A stretch of 61,802 nt of DNA from JBFLXB01 sp964570625 (GTDB lineage: Bacteria > Nitrospirota > Nitrospiria > 2-01-FULL-66-17), in NCBI GenBank assembly GCA_964570625.1, contig CAZMYW010000020.1:1-61802 (forward strand), written 5' to 3'. This document shows positions 16,213-25,316 of this stretch, piece by piece (the stretch's first letter is position 1; each line of letters opens with the position of its first letter). The position numbers and the translations under genes were made by a program. The notes beneath the pieces are model-generated. The model was not told where the DNA came from. It saw only the letters and a list, made by a program, of their open reading frames with translations, and ran no database searches.

Positions 16213-18093
16213 TTACGTGCCGGATTTGGCGTTTCGTGGTGGGGGGTTCGCAGAACCCCGGTTGTCCGCCGCTGGCTCTTGCGAGTCTTTCCGGGACTTG
16301 GCTCGCTGAAACCGCTCCTCGGATTCAGGGTCCCCAAACCCGGTGGTTCTAAAACGTTCAATCAGTTTGGCGTTGGTCGTATCCAGCTCAAGGGCACGCA
16401 GCCACGACTCGCGGGCCTCGTCGCGTCGGCTCTTCTTCAGATAGGCCTCGCCGAGGTGCTCGTGAATGACCGCGTCATCCGGCAGCAGTAACACCGCGCG
16501 CTCCAGTTCCCGAACCGCGTCGTCCCACTGCCCCAGCTTGAAATGGGTCCATCCGAGGCTGTCCACGTATGCGCCGTCGTCCGGCTTGACGACCAGCGCG
16601 CGTTTAATGAGGCCCATCGCCTCGGTCAGTTTGGTGTCCTTCTCGGCGTAGGTATACCCGAGGTAGTTCAGGGCTTCCGCGTATTTGGGATCCAGTCGGA
16701 TGGCTTCTTCCAGTTCTCTCTCGAACTGGTCGAACTGTTTGAGCTTGTCATACGCCAAACCCAGATTGAAATGGAGTGTGGCGTTATCTGGATGGAGGGC
16801 GAGACCTTCCGAGAATACGGTGGCGGCTCGGTCGTACAATTCCTGTTGCGAGTATACGAAGCCGAGCACCAGGTAGACTTCCGCCCGATCCGGCTCCTTC
16901 GCTTTTGCTCTCTCAAGGACCGACTGGGCCTCGTCAAATCGCTTCGCACGCGAATACAGGATGCCCAGTTGCAGATACGCCTCGGTCACGTCAACGTCCA
17001 TCGCGACGATCTTTTCAAATTGAGCGATCGCTTTGTCGCTCTCCTTCTGCTCGTCATACAAGCGACCGAGATAGTAGATTGCGGCGGTATCTTCCGGCCG
17101 GATAGCCACCACTTGCTCCAACGCTTTCACCGCATCCTGCGGATGGCCCATTTCCCCCAGAATTCGGCCTTTCAGCAAATACGCGTCTGCGTTCTGCGGA
17201 TCTACCTTGATGATGTCATCCAGCAACGCGATCGCTTGATCAAATGTCCGATCCTGAAGATAGAGGTGAATGAGCCGGCCCACTGCCTCGGAATCGCGAG
17301 GATCGACTCGGTCGATCAGTTCCTTGTACACCTCAACGGCACGCTCTCGATCACCCTGTTGCACGTAGAGATCACCGAGCGAGATGTAGGCCGTCTCTGA
17401 ATAGGGGGCCAGTTCAATCGTGCGCTCAAAGTGCGTTTCCGCGTCTTTCCAGTGTTTCTGCGCCATCGCAACTTTTCCGAGGTACAAATGCGCGGACGGC
17501 GCGGTCGGATCAATCGCGAGCGCCTGATCGAGAGTCCGTTCGGCATCGCTGTATCGCCCCACTTTCGCGTACAGCAGACTCAGGCTGAGATACGGTTCCA
17601 GATTGTCCGGCTCTAAGGAGGCCGCGCGTTCAAACAATTCGACCGCGCGGTCGAACTCGGTTCCGCTGGCGGCGTACCACCGTGCCAGGAGCACCAACGT
17701 CGGCAGGTGGTTGCCGTCCCGCTGCAAGGCTTCTTCCGCGTGAGTCACCCCAACGTCGTAGCGACCTTGGCGGAACGCCAGCGACGCCGCACGGTAGTGC
17801 AACGCGACTGACTCGGGGTCGACGCGCAGCGCGTCTTCGTAATCGGTGAGGGCTTGCGCCTCTTCGTTTCTCAGTTCGTGGAGATAGCCGCGGACAAAGT
17901 GCGCGTACGCAGCGGGCGGTGACACCCGCGTCGGACCAGGCGGAGGTATAACCCGAGTATGACGTTGGTTCCCAAAAGAGGCATCAACCGGGACGGACGG
18001 CCTGGGCACCGGGATAACGGCACATCCGACAGCCGCGCTAGCGAGAACGATGAGCGTAAATGACCTGAGCCGTCGAAAACCGCGCTCAGGCAC
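16213..18093 (-). CDS. Lipoprotein with many TPR repeats
   Basis: The 626-residue protein from GTG 18093 starts with a lipoprotein signal (FTLIVLASAAVGC, lipobox AVGC, Cys near residue 24). It then runs through about fifteen tetratricopeptide repeats of 34 residues (for example VEVYKELIDRVDPRDSEA and FERTIELAPYSETAYISLG). TPR solenoids bind proteins. This one would sit in the periplasm, anchored to a membrane. The GTG overlaps the tatA stop, which argues against a longer N-terminus reaching 18222. Its partner is unknown. PilF/PilW or exopolysaccharide-assembly roles are possible given the adjacent pilin island. Confidence 0.85.
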   Translation of the reverse strand: MPERGFRRLRSFTLIVLASAAVGCAVIPVPRPSVPVDASFGNQRHTRVIPPPGPTRVSPPAAYAHFVRGYLHELRNEEAQALTDYEDALRVDPESVALHYRAASLAFRQGRYDVGVTHAEEALQRDGNHLPTLVLLARWYAASGTEFDRAVELFERAASLEPDNLEPYLSLSLLYAKVGRYSDAERTLDQALAIDPTAPSAHLYLGKVAMAQKHWKDAETHFERTIELAPYSETAYISLGDLYVQQGDRERAVEVYKELIDRVDPRDSEAVGRLIHLYLQDRTFDQAIALLDDIIKVDPQNADAYLLKGRILGEMGHPQDAVKALEQVVAIRPEDTAAIYYLGRLYDEQKESDKAIAQFEKIVAMDVDVTEAYLQLGILYSRAKRFDEAQSVLERAKAKEPDRAEVYLVLGFVYSQQELYDRAATVFSEGLALHPDNATLHFNLGLAYDKLKQFDQFERELEEAIRLDPKYAEALNYLGYTYAEKDTKLTEAMGLIKRALVVKPDDGAYVDSLGWTHFKLGQWDDAVRELERAVLLLPDDAVIHEHLGEAYLKKSRRDEARESWLRALELDTTNAKLIERFRTTGFGDPESEERFQRAKSRKDSQEPAADNRGSANPPPRNAKSGT

Positions 18094-18283
18094 TCGGCTT
18101 CCCGCGCTGATCGGAATCAGGCTTTGTGGTGACGTTGAGCTCGGTAGGTTCCTGAACGCCTTTTTTGAAACCACGGATAGCTTTCCCCAATCCCACGCCG
18201 ATTTCAGGAAGCCGGCTGGCACCGAACAACAACAATACTACCACGAGAATTACGAGAAGCTCGGGCATTCCTAGACCAAACAT
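18086..18283 (-). CDS. tatA: Sec-independent translocase subunit TatA
   Basis: The 65-residue protein has an N-terminal membrane helix (MPELLVILVVVLLLFGASRL) followed by the hinge and amphipathic helix LPEIGVGLGKAIRGFKKGV. This is the standard TatA layout. TatA forms the pore for folded proteins with twin-arginine signals. The Rieske protein of this window carries such a signal. tatB and tatC are not present here. The stop overlaps the GTG of the TPR lipoprotein. Confidence 0.93.
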   Translation of the reverse strand: MFGLGMPELLVILVVVLLLFGASRLPEIGVGLGKAIRGFKKGVQEPTELNVTTKPDSDQRGKPSA

Positions 18284-18376
18284 GGCGCACCTCCACCCGC
18301 GACTCGATTATATGGCCCGTCTCGAAAGGGTGTCAAGAAAACCAAATCGATAGGAAGGCGAGTGCGGTAACGGCCC

Positions 18377-19732
18377 CTAACGAGGACCGCCGCCCTGTCG
18401 ATCGCTGGCGTCTTCGAATCTGGTGTATCGATCCAGAAACGTCAATGGGACTTCACCGGTCGGGCCGTTTCTCTGTTTGCGAACCAATATTTCTGCGACC
18501 CCTCGATTACTTTCGTCCTGCCGATAGACTTCTTCACGAAACACGAACATCACCACGTCGGCGTCCTGTTCAATCGCGCCAGACTCCCGGAGATCAGACA
18601 GTTGTGGCTTTTTATCTCCACCTCGAGTCTCGACTGCTCGCGACAACTGAGAGAGCGCAATAACCGGGACGCTGAGCTCCTTGGCCAACCCCTTGAGGGA
18701 ACGCGAAATATCTGATATCTCTTGTTCTCGATTGTCCGCATCTCCACGCCCTCTCATCAGTTGAAGGTAATCCACGATCACGAGGGCTAGGCGGTGCTCT
18801 GCTTTCAGTCTCCTCGCTTTAGCCCGCATTTCCAATACCGTAATTCCCGGGCTATCGTCGATAAATATTTTTGCTTCAGACAAACGACTCGCGGCATCAG
18901 TCAACTTCCGCCAATCTTCCCGGGCCAGAAAGCCGGATCGCAATTTGTGAGCGTCAACTCGAGCTTCAGAGCATAACATTCTGAGCACCAATTGCTCTTT
19001 GGACATCTCGAGACTAAAGATCGCGACAGCCTCGTTACATTTAATCGCCGCGTGCTGAGCCATATTGAGCGCCAGAGCTGTTTTCCCCATCGAAGGGCGC
19101 CCCGCGAGAATGATCAGATCCGACGGCTGAAGACCTGCAGTGATCTTATCGAGATCCACAAAGCCGGTCGGCACACCAGTCACCAGTTCTTTTCGTTCGT
19201 AGAGCCGCTCGATCATCTCGAACGTGCTCTTGACGATACTCCGAACAGGGATGAATGACTGACGCATCCGACGTTCGGCCAACTCGAAAATCTTGCGTTC
19301 AGCCTGATCGATTAGGTCGTCCACTTTTTCCGCGTCCTGGTATCCGGACGCCACAATGTCGGTCGCCACCGTGATGAGATTGCGAAGCAGCGCCTTTTCC
19401 TGGACGATTTTGGCGTGGTGTCTGACGTTGGCTGAGGTGGGAACCTGGGCCACCAGCTGCGCCAAGTAGGCCGCCCCCCCGACCTGCTCCAGTTCGTTAC
19501 GGCGCCTCAGTTGCTCGCAGACCGTAATCTGGTCGATGGCCTCGTTGGTCTCGGACAGCTCGATCATGGCCTGAAAAATCTTGCGGTGCGCTTCGCGGTA
19601 CCAGGCGGTGGGGGAGAGGACTTCCAGGACTTTGTTGAGCGCCTGGTTATCGAGCAGGATGGCACCGAGCACAAATTCCTCGGCTTCGACGTGTTGCGGC
19701 GGAACTCGTTCGGCTAAATCGATTCGATCCAT
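18377..19732 (-). CDS. dnaB: Replicative DNA helicase DnaB
   Basis: The 451-residue protein has the DnaB N-terminal domain (VPPQHVEAEEFVLGAILLD) and a RecA-like C-terminal domain with Walker A GRPSMGKTA. It also carries SLEMSKEQLVLRML, Walker B VIVDYLQLM, LSQLSRAVETR and the arginine-finger region KQRNGPTG. It unwinds DNA at the replication fork as a hexamer. No intein interrupts the Walker motifs. ATG 19732 was chosen over the GTG three codons upstream. Confidence 0.96.
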   Translation of the reverse strand: MDRIDLAERVPPQHVEAEEFVLGAILLDNQALNKVLEVLSPTAWYREAHRKIFQAMIELSETNEAIDQITVCEQLRRRNELEQVGGAAYLAQLVAQVPTSANVRHHAKIVQEKALLRNLITVATDIVASGYQDAEKVDDLIDQAERKIFELAERRMRQSFIPVRSIVKSTFEMIERLYERKELVTGVPTGFVDLDKITAGLQPSDLIILAGRPSMGKTALALNMAQHAAIKCNEAVAIFSLEMSKEQLVLRMLCSEARVDAHKLRSGFLAREDWRKLTDAASRLSEAKIFIDDSPGITVLEMRAKARRLKAEHRLALVIVDYLQLMRGRGDADNREQEISDISRSLKGLAKELSVPVIALSQLSRAVETRGGDKKPQLSDLRESGAIEQDADVVMFVFREEVYRQDESNRGVAEILVRKQRNGPTGEVPLTFLDRYTRFEDASDRQGGGPR

Positions 19733-19781
19733 ACGAAGCACTTACCAGTCGCGCAGACTGCCGATGCGGCGTCTATCTTGG

Positions 19782-21071
19782 TCACTCCTGAGGCCGCCGT
19801 CGGCTCAGAAAGGTTGCACACGCCGCCACCGACATCCGTCGGGAACGACCAGACTGTGTAGAAGTCAGCGTCACAAAGTTTCTCGCTGGACCCGGCGCCA
19901 CCATCCACGGGATCTCTACCGCTCGTGCGTATTCTTCTGGCGCGCGTCCGTCCTCGTTCCACATCGCGACAGAAAGTCCAGCACCGCGAAGTTCACGCGC
20001 CAACCGGATGGCACCGCGCGAACCGCCGTTTGCCAACACGAGCGCTTGGGTCGACGTGACCGAGGGCCGGGTTCGCGTACGATCGAGTCCTTGTTGAAGG
20101 CGCTCCAGGTGGATCGCGAACCCGGTGGAGGGCTCCGGGGTACCGTACCGCCCGATGAGATCGTCGTACCGACCCCCGCGCCCAACTTCGTATCCCACGC
20201 CGTCGGCGAACAACTCAAAGATGAGCCCGGAGTAGTATTCTTGTCCGCGGATCTCCGCCAGATCGAACACCAAAGATTTCGCCATCCCGTAGTCACGCGC
20301 CTGACGGGCGGTTTCCCGCAGCGAGGCCACGGCATCCCTCGCCAGTGCGCTGTCCACCACGGACAGAGCGCGAGTGAGCACGGACTCGGGGCCTATGAGA
20401 TCGAGTAGCCCCGCCAATCGCGTCGCCGCTGCGCGGGTGTGACCGCCTCCGGTCAGAAGGTCGATGACCCGATTTCGTTCTTTCTTGGCGACTGCGTCCT
20501 CAAGTTGTTGTGCCAGTTCCGGCGACGCATCAGCCGCGGTGAGCCAGCCGCGGAAAAACCCGACGTGCCCCACCGCGACCGTCGCACCCGAGAGACCGAA
20601 CCGGTCGAGCACGTCCACTGCGAGCGCCAAAACCTCCGCGTCGGCGGACGGAGCCGACGGTCCGATGAGTTCGGCCCCCAGTTGAAAGATTTCCCGCTCA
20701 TGTCCCGCGTGTTCGTCCTCGTACCGAAAGACGTTGGCGCCGTAACACAGACGCAGGGGCCGCTGGGCCCCGCGCAGGACGGTCGCCGCCATCCGGGCGA
20801 TCTGCGGGGTGATGTCGGGACGGAGCACCATCACGCGCCCCGAACTGCGATCCGCCACCGTGTACACCTTCTCGACTAACCCTGGACCGAGACCCGGCGT
20901 GATGACGTCCAGATACTCAAACAGCGGCGTGATGATCTCCTCATACCCCCAACTCTTAAAGACATCTAACGCTGTCCGCTCCAAGCGTTGGCGCACCGCC
21001 GCGGCAGCAGGAAGCAACGTCGCCATGCCTTTCGGTAACAGCGTGCGCTCAGATGGTTTCTGACGGGTCAC
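19782..21071 (-). CDS. hisZ: ATP phosphoribosyltransferase regulatory subunit HisZ
   Basis: The 429-residue protein is a class II histidyl-tRNA-synthetase-like fold. Motif 2 is MVLRPDITPQIARM and motif 3 is GRGGRYDDLIGRYG. The histidine site is RGQEYYSGLIFELF in place of the catalytic RG(L)xYY(T)G pattern, which fits HisZ better than HisRS. HisZ activates short-form HisG in the first step of histidine synthesis. hisG is not nearby. GTG 21071 starts the conserved part; a longer reading frame extends into the upstream repeat and is unlikely. A divergent hisS is the main alternative. Confidence 0.85.
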   Translation of the reverse strand: MTRQKPSERTLLPKGMATLLPAAAAVRQRLERTALDVFKSWGYEEIITPLFEYLDVITPGLGPGLVEKVYTVADRSSGRVMVLRPDITPQIARMAATVLRGAQRPLRLCYGANVFRYEDEHAGHEREIFQLGAELIGPSAPSADAEVLALAVDVLDRFGLSGATVAVGHVGFFRGWLTAADASPELAQQLEDAVAKKERNRVIDLLTGGGHTRAAATRLAGLLDLIGPESVLTRALSVVDSALARDAVASLRETARQARDYGMAKSLVFDLAEIRGQEYYSGLIFELFADGVGYEVGRGGRYDDLIGRYGTPEPSTGFAIHLERLQQGLDRTRTRPSVTSTQALVLANGGSRGAIRLARELRGAGLSVAMWNEDGRAPEEYARAVEIPWMVAPGPARNFVTLTSTQSGRSRRMSVAACATFLSRRRPQE

Positions 21072-21092
21072 GGTGCCTCTCGTCACCCCTGG

Positions 21093-21209
21093 CCGTCGAG
21101 AAGGGGTCAGATGCAAGGCGAAGCAAGACCCCCCACCAGAGCGTACTGGGTTGTACGTGAGGATGGGGGGGTCGCGGCGACAACGCCGCAGATGACCCGT
21201 TATCGACGG
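21093..21209. repeat. Intergenic imperfect palindrome, copy A
   Basis: A 117-bp near-palindrome lies between hisZ and serA. The ends pair (CCGTCGAGAAGGGGTC with GACCCGTTATCGACGG). CAGATGC and GCAGATG occur inside each arm. The core AGCGTACTGGGTTGTACGTG is flanked by GACCCCCC and GGGGGGTC. Five related copies occur at 41406, 44014, 46989, 49456 and 56432. Confidence 0.8.
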
Positions 21210-21215
21210 ATCAGG

Positions 21216-22796
21216 TCACAGACGAATCTGCTTGGCGGATAGAATCCCCGGCAACTCCCGAAGCTCTTGCAGGGTCGTCGCGGACACGGGAGAGTCGATT
21301 CCGATCACCGAAATCGCGTGCCCACCAGGTCGCTCGCGCGAGAGCTGCATCCGGGAGATATTCACCTGGTGCTTCCCGAGAAAGGTTCCGATGGTTCCAA
21401 TCACTCCCGGTCGATCGGAGTTCGACACGGCGAGCATGGCCCCCTCCGGCACCACTTCAACTGAGAAGTCGTCGATACTCACGATGCGCGGCTCACGTCG
21501 GTGGAACAGGGTCCCGGCGATCCGCGAGGTTCTGTCGCCCACTTTGAGTTCCACGACCACCACGCTCGAAAAATCTCCGGCGTCGCTGCGCTTGACCTCG
21601 TTCAACTCGATCCCACGCTCTTTGGCGATCACCGGCGCGTTGACGTAGTTCACGCTCGTTTCCAAAATCGGGTTGAGCAACCCTTTGAGAATTGCCACCG
21701 TGATCGGAGCCGTCGGCATTTGAGACACTTCGCCGTGGTATTCGACCGTCACTCGCCGAATCGCACCATCGAGCCGTTGCGCCTCAAACGCTCCTAACTT
21801 CTCCCCAAGCACCAAGTACGGTTGGATTTGTGGCAGCAGGTCGGCCGGGACCGACGGAATGTTCGCCGCGTTTCGGACGATACCTTTGACGAGCAAATCG
21901 ACGATCTGTTCCGCAACCGCGATGGCGACGTTTTCTTGTGCTTCGGTGGTCGACGCGCCGAGATGCGGGGTGCAGATGAAGTTCTCCAGCGTCAACAGGG
22001 GATTGGCGGGATCGACAGGTTCCTTCTCGAAGACATCCAGCGCCGCGCCCCCCACCTTCTTGCTCACCAACGCCTGGTGAAGATCCGATTCGTTGACGAT
22101 TCCACCGCGGGCGCAGTTCACGATTCGTACGCCGTCCTTCATCGTGGCGATGGTTTCGGTGCGAATCAAGTTGGTGGTCTCCGGCGTCAGCGGAGTATGG
22201 ATGGTAATGAAGTCCGCCTTCCGGAACAGTTGTTCGATCGTCGCCTGCTCCACCCCCATCTGGCGGGCGCGTTCTTCTGACAGATATGGATCGTACGCCA
22301 TGACCTTCATCATCAGGCCTTGCCCGAGCTTGGCCACGTGGCTGCCGATCTGCCCCAACCCAACGACCCCGAGCACCTTCTGGTACAACTCCACGCCCAT
22401 GAATTTTGATTTTTCCCACTTCCCTGCCTTGGTCGAAGCGGTGGCCTGCGGAATCTGCCGGGCCAACGCACAGAGCATGGAGACCGCATGCTCAGCCGTG
22501 GTGACCGTATTCCCCCCTGGGGTGTTCATCACCACGATGCCGCGCTTGGTCGCGGCTTCAAGATCGACGTTGTCAAGGCCGGACCCCGCCCGTCCCACCA
22601 CCTTGAGCTTGATCCCCGCATCAAGCACCTTGGCGGTGACTTTCGTCGTGCTGCGAACCACCAGGCCTTCGTACTGCCCGATCTCCTGTAACAACTCATC
22701 GGGAGTGAGCTTGGTCTTCACGTCGACCGTCAAGCCGGCCTGCTTGAGAATTTCGACCCCTTGAGATGAGAGGCTATCGCTGACGAGAACGCGCAT
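21216..22796 (-). CDS. serA: D-3-phosphoglycerate dehydrogenase
   Basis: The 526-residue enzyme oxidises 3-phosphoglycerate, the first step of serine synthesis. It shows the NAD-binding motif GVVGLGQIGSHVAKLG, the substrate-side VVGRAGSGLDNVD, the catalytic His in CTPHLGAST, an intervening domain and a C-terminal ACT domain (LAVSNSDRPGVIGTIGTFLG). This is the long bacterial form in which ACT and intervening domains mediate serine control. It lies 33 bases after a class V aminotransferase and is probably co-transcribed with it. Confidence 0.96.
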   Translation of the reverse strand: MRVLVSDSLSSQGVEILKQAGLTVDVKTKLTPDELLQEIGQYEGLVVRSTTKVTAKVLDAGIKLKVVGRAGSGLDNVDLEAATKRGIVVMNTPGGNTVTTAEHAVSMLCALARQIPQATASTKAGKWEKSKFMGVELYQKVLGVVGLGQIGSHVAKLGQGLMMKVMAYDPYLSEERARQMGVEQATIEQLFRKADFITIHTPLTPETTNLIRTETIATMKDGVRIVNCARGGIVNESDLHQALVSKKVGGAALDVFEKEPVDPANPLLTLENFICTPHLGASTTEAQENVAIAVAEQIVDLLVKGIVRNAANIPSVPADLLPQIQPYLVLGEKLGAFEAQRLDGAIRRVTVEYHGEVSQMPTAPITVAILKGLLNPILETSVNYVNAPVIAKERGIELNEVKRSDAGDFSSVVVVELKVGDRTSRIAGTLFHRREPRIVSIDDFSVEVVPEGAMLAVSNSDRPGVIGTIGTFLGKHQVNISRMQLSRERPGGHAISVIGIDSPVSATTLQELRELPGILSAKQIRL

Positions 22797-22829
22797 AGTG
22801 GAGGAAGACTCTAGTCTTGAGGTTGGTGG

Positions 22830-23966
22830 TTAACTGGACAACACGCCTTGAGCCACCCCCACGCCCTTGCCGAGCGTGATGGGATGGCCCATGCTCTTCA
22901 GAACCATCTCGACCGCGGCGACCGCCGTGATCACGTCGAACGTATCCGCGTACCCCATGTGCGAAATCCGGAAGATCTTTCCCTTCAAGTGATCCTGGCC
23001 GCCCGCGGTGGTGATTCCGTGGCGATCTCTGAGTGTCTTGTATACGGCCTCGGCGTCAACGCCCTCCGGCGTCTTCACCGCGGTCAACGCGTCGCTGGGG
23101 GAGCTTTTCGCGAACAGCTCCAACCCGTCGGCTTTCATGGCTTCCCGCGTAGCCCGCGCCAAACGCGCGTGCCGAGCGAAGATGCCGTCCAACCCTTCAG
23201 GTTTGAGCATTTCAAAGGCTTTCTTCAGACCGATCATCAAGGAGATCGCTGGCGTATACGCCGTGGTGTTCTTCCGGATGTTGTCCCGCTCACGTTTCAG
23301 ATTGAAATAAAACTTGGGGAGCGTGGCCTTTTCCGCAGCCTCCCAGGCCTTTTCGCTCAGCGACACGAACGCCAATCCGGGGGGAAGCATCAAGGCTTTC
23401 TGCGAACCGGTGACCACTACGTCCAGGCCCCACTCGTCGGTCTTCAAGTCAAACACCCCCATCGCGGACACCGCATCGACCACGAGCAGGGTGTTGGGGA
23501 AGTTCTTGACGATTGCGCCCAACGCCTTGACGTCGTGGGCCACGCCGGTTGAACTCTCGCTTGCCTGGACGAACACGGCTTTGGCCGGGTCGCGCTTCAG
23601 GCGCTGTTCGATCGCCGCGGGATCCACGGCGGTTCCCCACTCGACCTTCACTTCGTCCACCATCAAGCCGTAGGCCTGGCCCATCTTGACCCACCGCTCG
23701 CCGAACTTCCCGCCGTTGATTGCAATGACCTTGTCCCCGGGCGACAGGATGTTCGCGATGGCGCTCTCCATTCCACCCGTACCACTGGACGCAAGGATCA
23801 TCACGTCTTGGAGGGTCTGGAACAGCCACTTGAGATCTTCCTTGACGGACGCGACGATGGGCTCGAAATCCTTGGAGCGGTGATGGACCATGGGTTGGGC
23901 CATGGCCAACAGAATCTCGGGGGGAACAGCGGTGGGACCGGGAGCGAGCAGATATTTCTTTTGCAT
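22830..23966 (-). CDS. Class V aminotransferase (alanine/serine-glyoxylate type)
   Basis: The 378-residue PLP enzyme resembles serine-pyruvate and alanine-glyoxylate aminotransferases. The opening is YLLAPGPTAVPPEILLAMAQ, the PLP-lysine is in VVTGSQKALMLPPGLA, and the substrate-binding region is GGQDHLKGKIFRISHMGY. ATG 23966 has a ribosome-binding site (GGAG nine bases upstream). It is transcribed into serA, so it may link serine, glycine and glyoxylate pools or replace SerC in the phosphorylated serine pathway. The latter is inference. Confidence 0.92.
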   Translation of the reverse strand: MQKKYLLAPGPTAVPPEILLAMAQPMVHHRSKDFEPIVASVKEDLKWLFQTLQDVMILASSGTGGMESAIANILSPGDKVIAINGGKFGERWVKMGQAYGLMVDEVKVEWGTAVDPAAIEQRLKRDPAKAVFVQASESSTGVAHDVKALGAIVKNFPNTLLVVDAVSAMGVFDLKTDEWGLDVVVTGSQKALMLPPGLAFVSLSEKAWEAAEKATLPKFYFNLKRERDNIRKNTTAYTPAISLMIGLKKAFEMLKPEGLDGIFARHARLARATREAMKADGLELFAKSSPSDALTAVKTPEGVDAEAVYKTLRDRHGITTAGGQDHLKGKIFRISHMGYADTFDVITAVAAVEMVLKSMGHPITLGKGVGVAQGVLSS

Positions 23967-24037
23967 ACCTAGGGCTCCGTGAAAAAGGAGGGGCACACCC
24001 TACCACAGGGCATCGGCCGAGTCAAGACATCTAGAAT

Positions 24038-24060
24038 CGGTATCCACGATATGGATACCG
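24038..24060. terminator. Short perfect hairpin between cytochrome and aminotransferase genes
   Basis: CGGTATCC and its complement CGATACCGG-type arm (24053-24060) flank a 7-base loop. It lies 95 bases after the tetrahaem cytochrome gene. There is no T-run, so it may be a weak terminator or an operator for the aminotransferase-serA pair. Confidence 0.4.
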
Positions 24061-24154
24061 ACCTCGACGGGCTGTCGGAGGAACCGCCCGAACGAACGCC
24101 GATCATACTCCAACACGCCCAACGGGTGAGTGTGGAGCGGGGTGGCCTCTCAGG

Positions 24155-25150
24155 CTAGGCTTTACGCTTGGCCGCGGCGGGCTTCGCTGATACAGCGGGT
24201 TTTGCTGGGGCGGCCTCCGCCACCACGGGCTTGCGTCGAGGCGGCGCGTAGGCCATCGGAATCTTCTCGACCTTCGGATCGCGCAGACTCATCACCCAGG
24301 CGGTGAGCATCCACGTCTGCTCGGGAGTGAGCTTGTGGATCGCCACAAAGTTCGGCATGATCGTTCGGCCCACCCACTCTTCTTGTCCGGTGTCCTTGTT
24401 GATCTGCTTCTTCCCTGGCGTGATCTTTTGAGGATCGAGGAAGTGCTCGAATTCCCACTGCGCCTTGGTATGGACGTCGGACTCCACGTGCTGGAATTCA
24501 TGGACCAGATAAAAAGAGAGCTCGGTCCGGCTGCCGATTCCGGAAAGCTCCGGCGCGGCCACCGCGGTCCAGCCGTATTGTTTGATCGCGTGGCACGCCC
24601 CGCACTTCATGAATGCCGTTTCCGTCACGAACTTTTTGCCGAACATGATCGCCGGGGCTTCCGGGTACTCGACGCCCGGCTCGTGAATGTCGGTATGACA
24701 ACGCGCGCAAGCGGACTGCACCATCACACCCGTCGCCAATTGACGATCCAGATGGTGGACGATCCCATGGGTCTTTTCCACCACCGTGGCCGGCCCGTCG
24801 CCGTCATGACACACCGTGCACCCGAACTTCTCGAACTCATGGCTCTTCATATAACCATCCATGAACGGATGAGTTGTGAACGGTTGTGGCTGGTCCGCGA
24901 ACAAGGGGTTGGCAATCCCCATGTGGCAATTGGTGCAGCGGTCGGTTCGGCTCAGATCCGGCAACCACGTCTGCACCAGCTTGACCGGCGTGGCGGCGAG
25001 CTTGGGGTCCCCCATCTTTTCCGCCAATATGCGGTAGTACTCGCGCTGGTAGGGTTTCCACTCCGGATTCTCGTCTTTATACACGACAAATCCCAAGAGG
25101 CCGAGCAACGTCAGGCTCAACACGCCAAAGAGAATATTTTTTCCCAACAT
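24155..25150 (-). CDS. Membrane-anchored tetrahaem cytochrome c of the bc-type complex
   Basis: The 331-residue protein has an N-terminal membrane helix (residues 5-24) and four CXXCH haem-c sites: CTNCH at 72, CTVCH at 111, CARCH at 148 and CGACH at 183. Several extra His residues could be sixth ligands. The tail is rich in Ala, Pro and Lys. It is the last gene after Rieske, cytochrome b N- and C-halves and a small membrane peptide. It therefore probably replaces cytochrome c1/f as electron acceptor from the Rieske centre on the periplasmic side. The downstream partner is unknown. Confidence 0.9.
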   Translation of the reverse strand: MLGKNILFGVLSLTLLGLLGFVVYKDENPEWKPYQREYYRILAEKMGDPKLAATPVKLVQTWLPDLSRTDRCTNCHMGIANPLFADQPQPFTTHPFMDGYMKSHEFEKFGCTVCHDGDGPATVVEKTHGIVHHLDRQLATGVMVQSACARCHTDIHEPGVEYPEAPAIMFGKKFVTETAFMKCGACHAIKQYGWTAVAAPELSGIGSRTELSFYLVHEFQHVESDVHTKAQWEFEHFLDPQKITPGKKQINKDTGQEEWVGRTIMPNFVAIHKLTPEQTWMLTAWVMSLRDPKVEKIPMAYAPPRRKPVVAEAAPAKPAVSAKPAAAKRKA

Positions 25151-25188
25151 CGGTTCGCGACTCCGGGTAGAAGGAGGTTCGTCCGTGG

Positions 25189-25299
25189 TTACTTCTTAAA
25201 CGACCGTTCGAGCCAGATCGCGAGCCCCACAAAGAAGCCCATGATCAATCCTGTTCCCACGATGATGAAGAGACCGATTTCAAGATTTTCCATGCTCAT
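25189..25299 (-). CDS. 36-residue single-helix membrane peptide in the bc complex operon
   Basis: The reading frame MSMENLEIGLFIIVGTGLIM is followed by a second half ending in LERSFKK. It has one membrane helix (about residues 7-28) with acidic N- and basic C-terminal ends. An AAGGA ribosome-binding site lies 8-12 bases before ATG 25299. The frame fills the gap between the cytochrome b C-terminal half (17 bases upstream) and the cytochrome c gene (38 bases downstream). Small single-helix subunits such as PetG/L/N or CcoQ are typical of such complexes. No family assignment is possible at this length. Confidence 0.7.
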   Translation of the reverse strand: MSMENLEIGLFIIVGTGLIMGFFVGLAIWLERSFKK

Positions 25300-25316
25300 C
25301 GTCTCGATCCTTCTCG

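Noticed and set aside
19782..21071. Histidyl-tRNA synthetase
   Set aside because: The histidine-binding motif and C-terminal region fit HisZ better than an active HisRS; a divergent hisS is kept only as a weak alternative.
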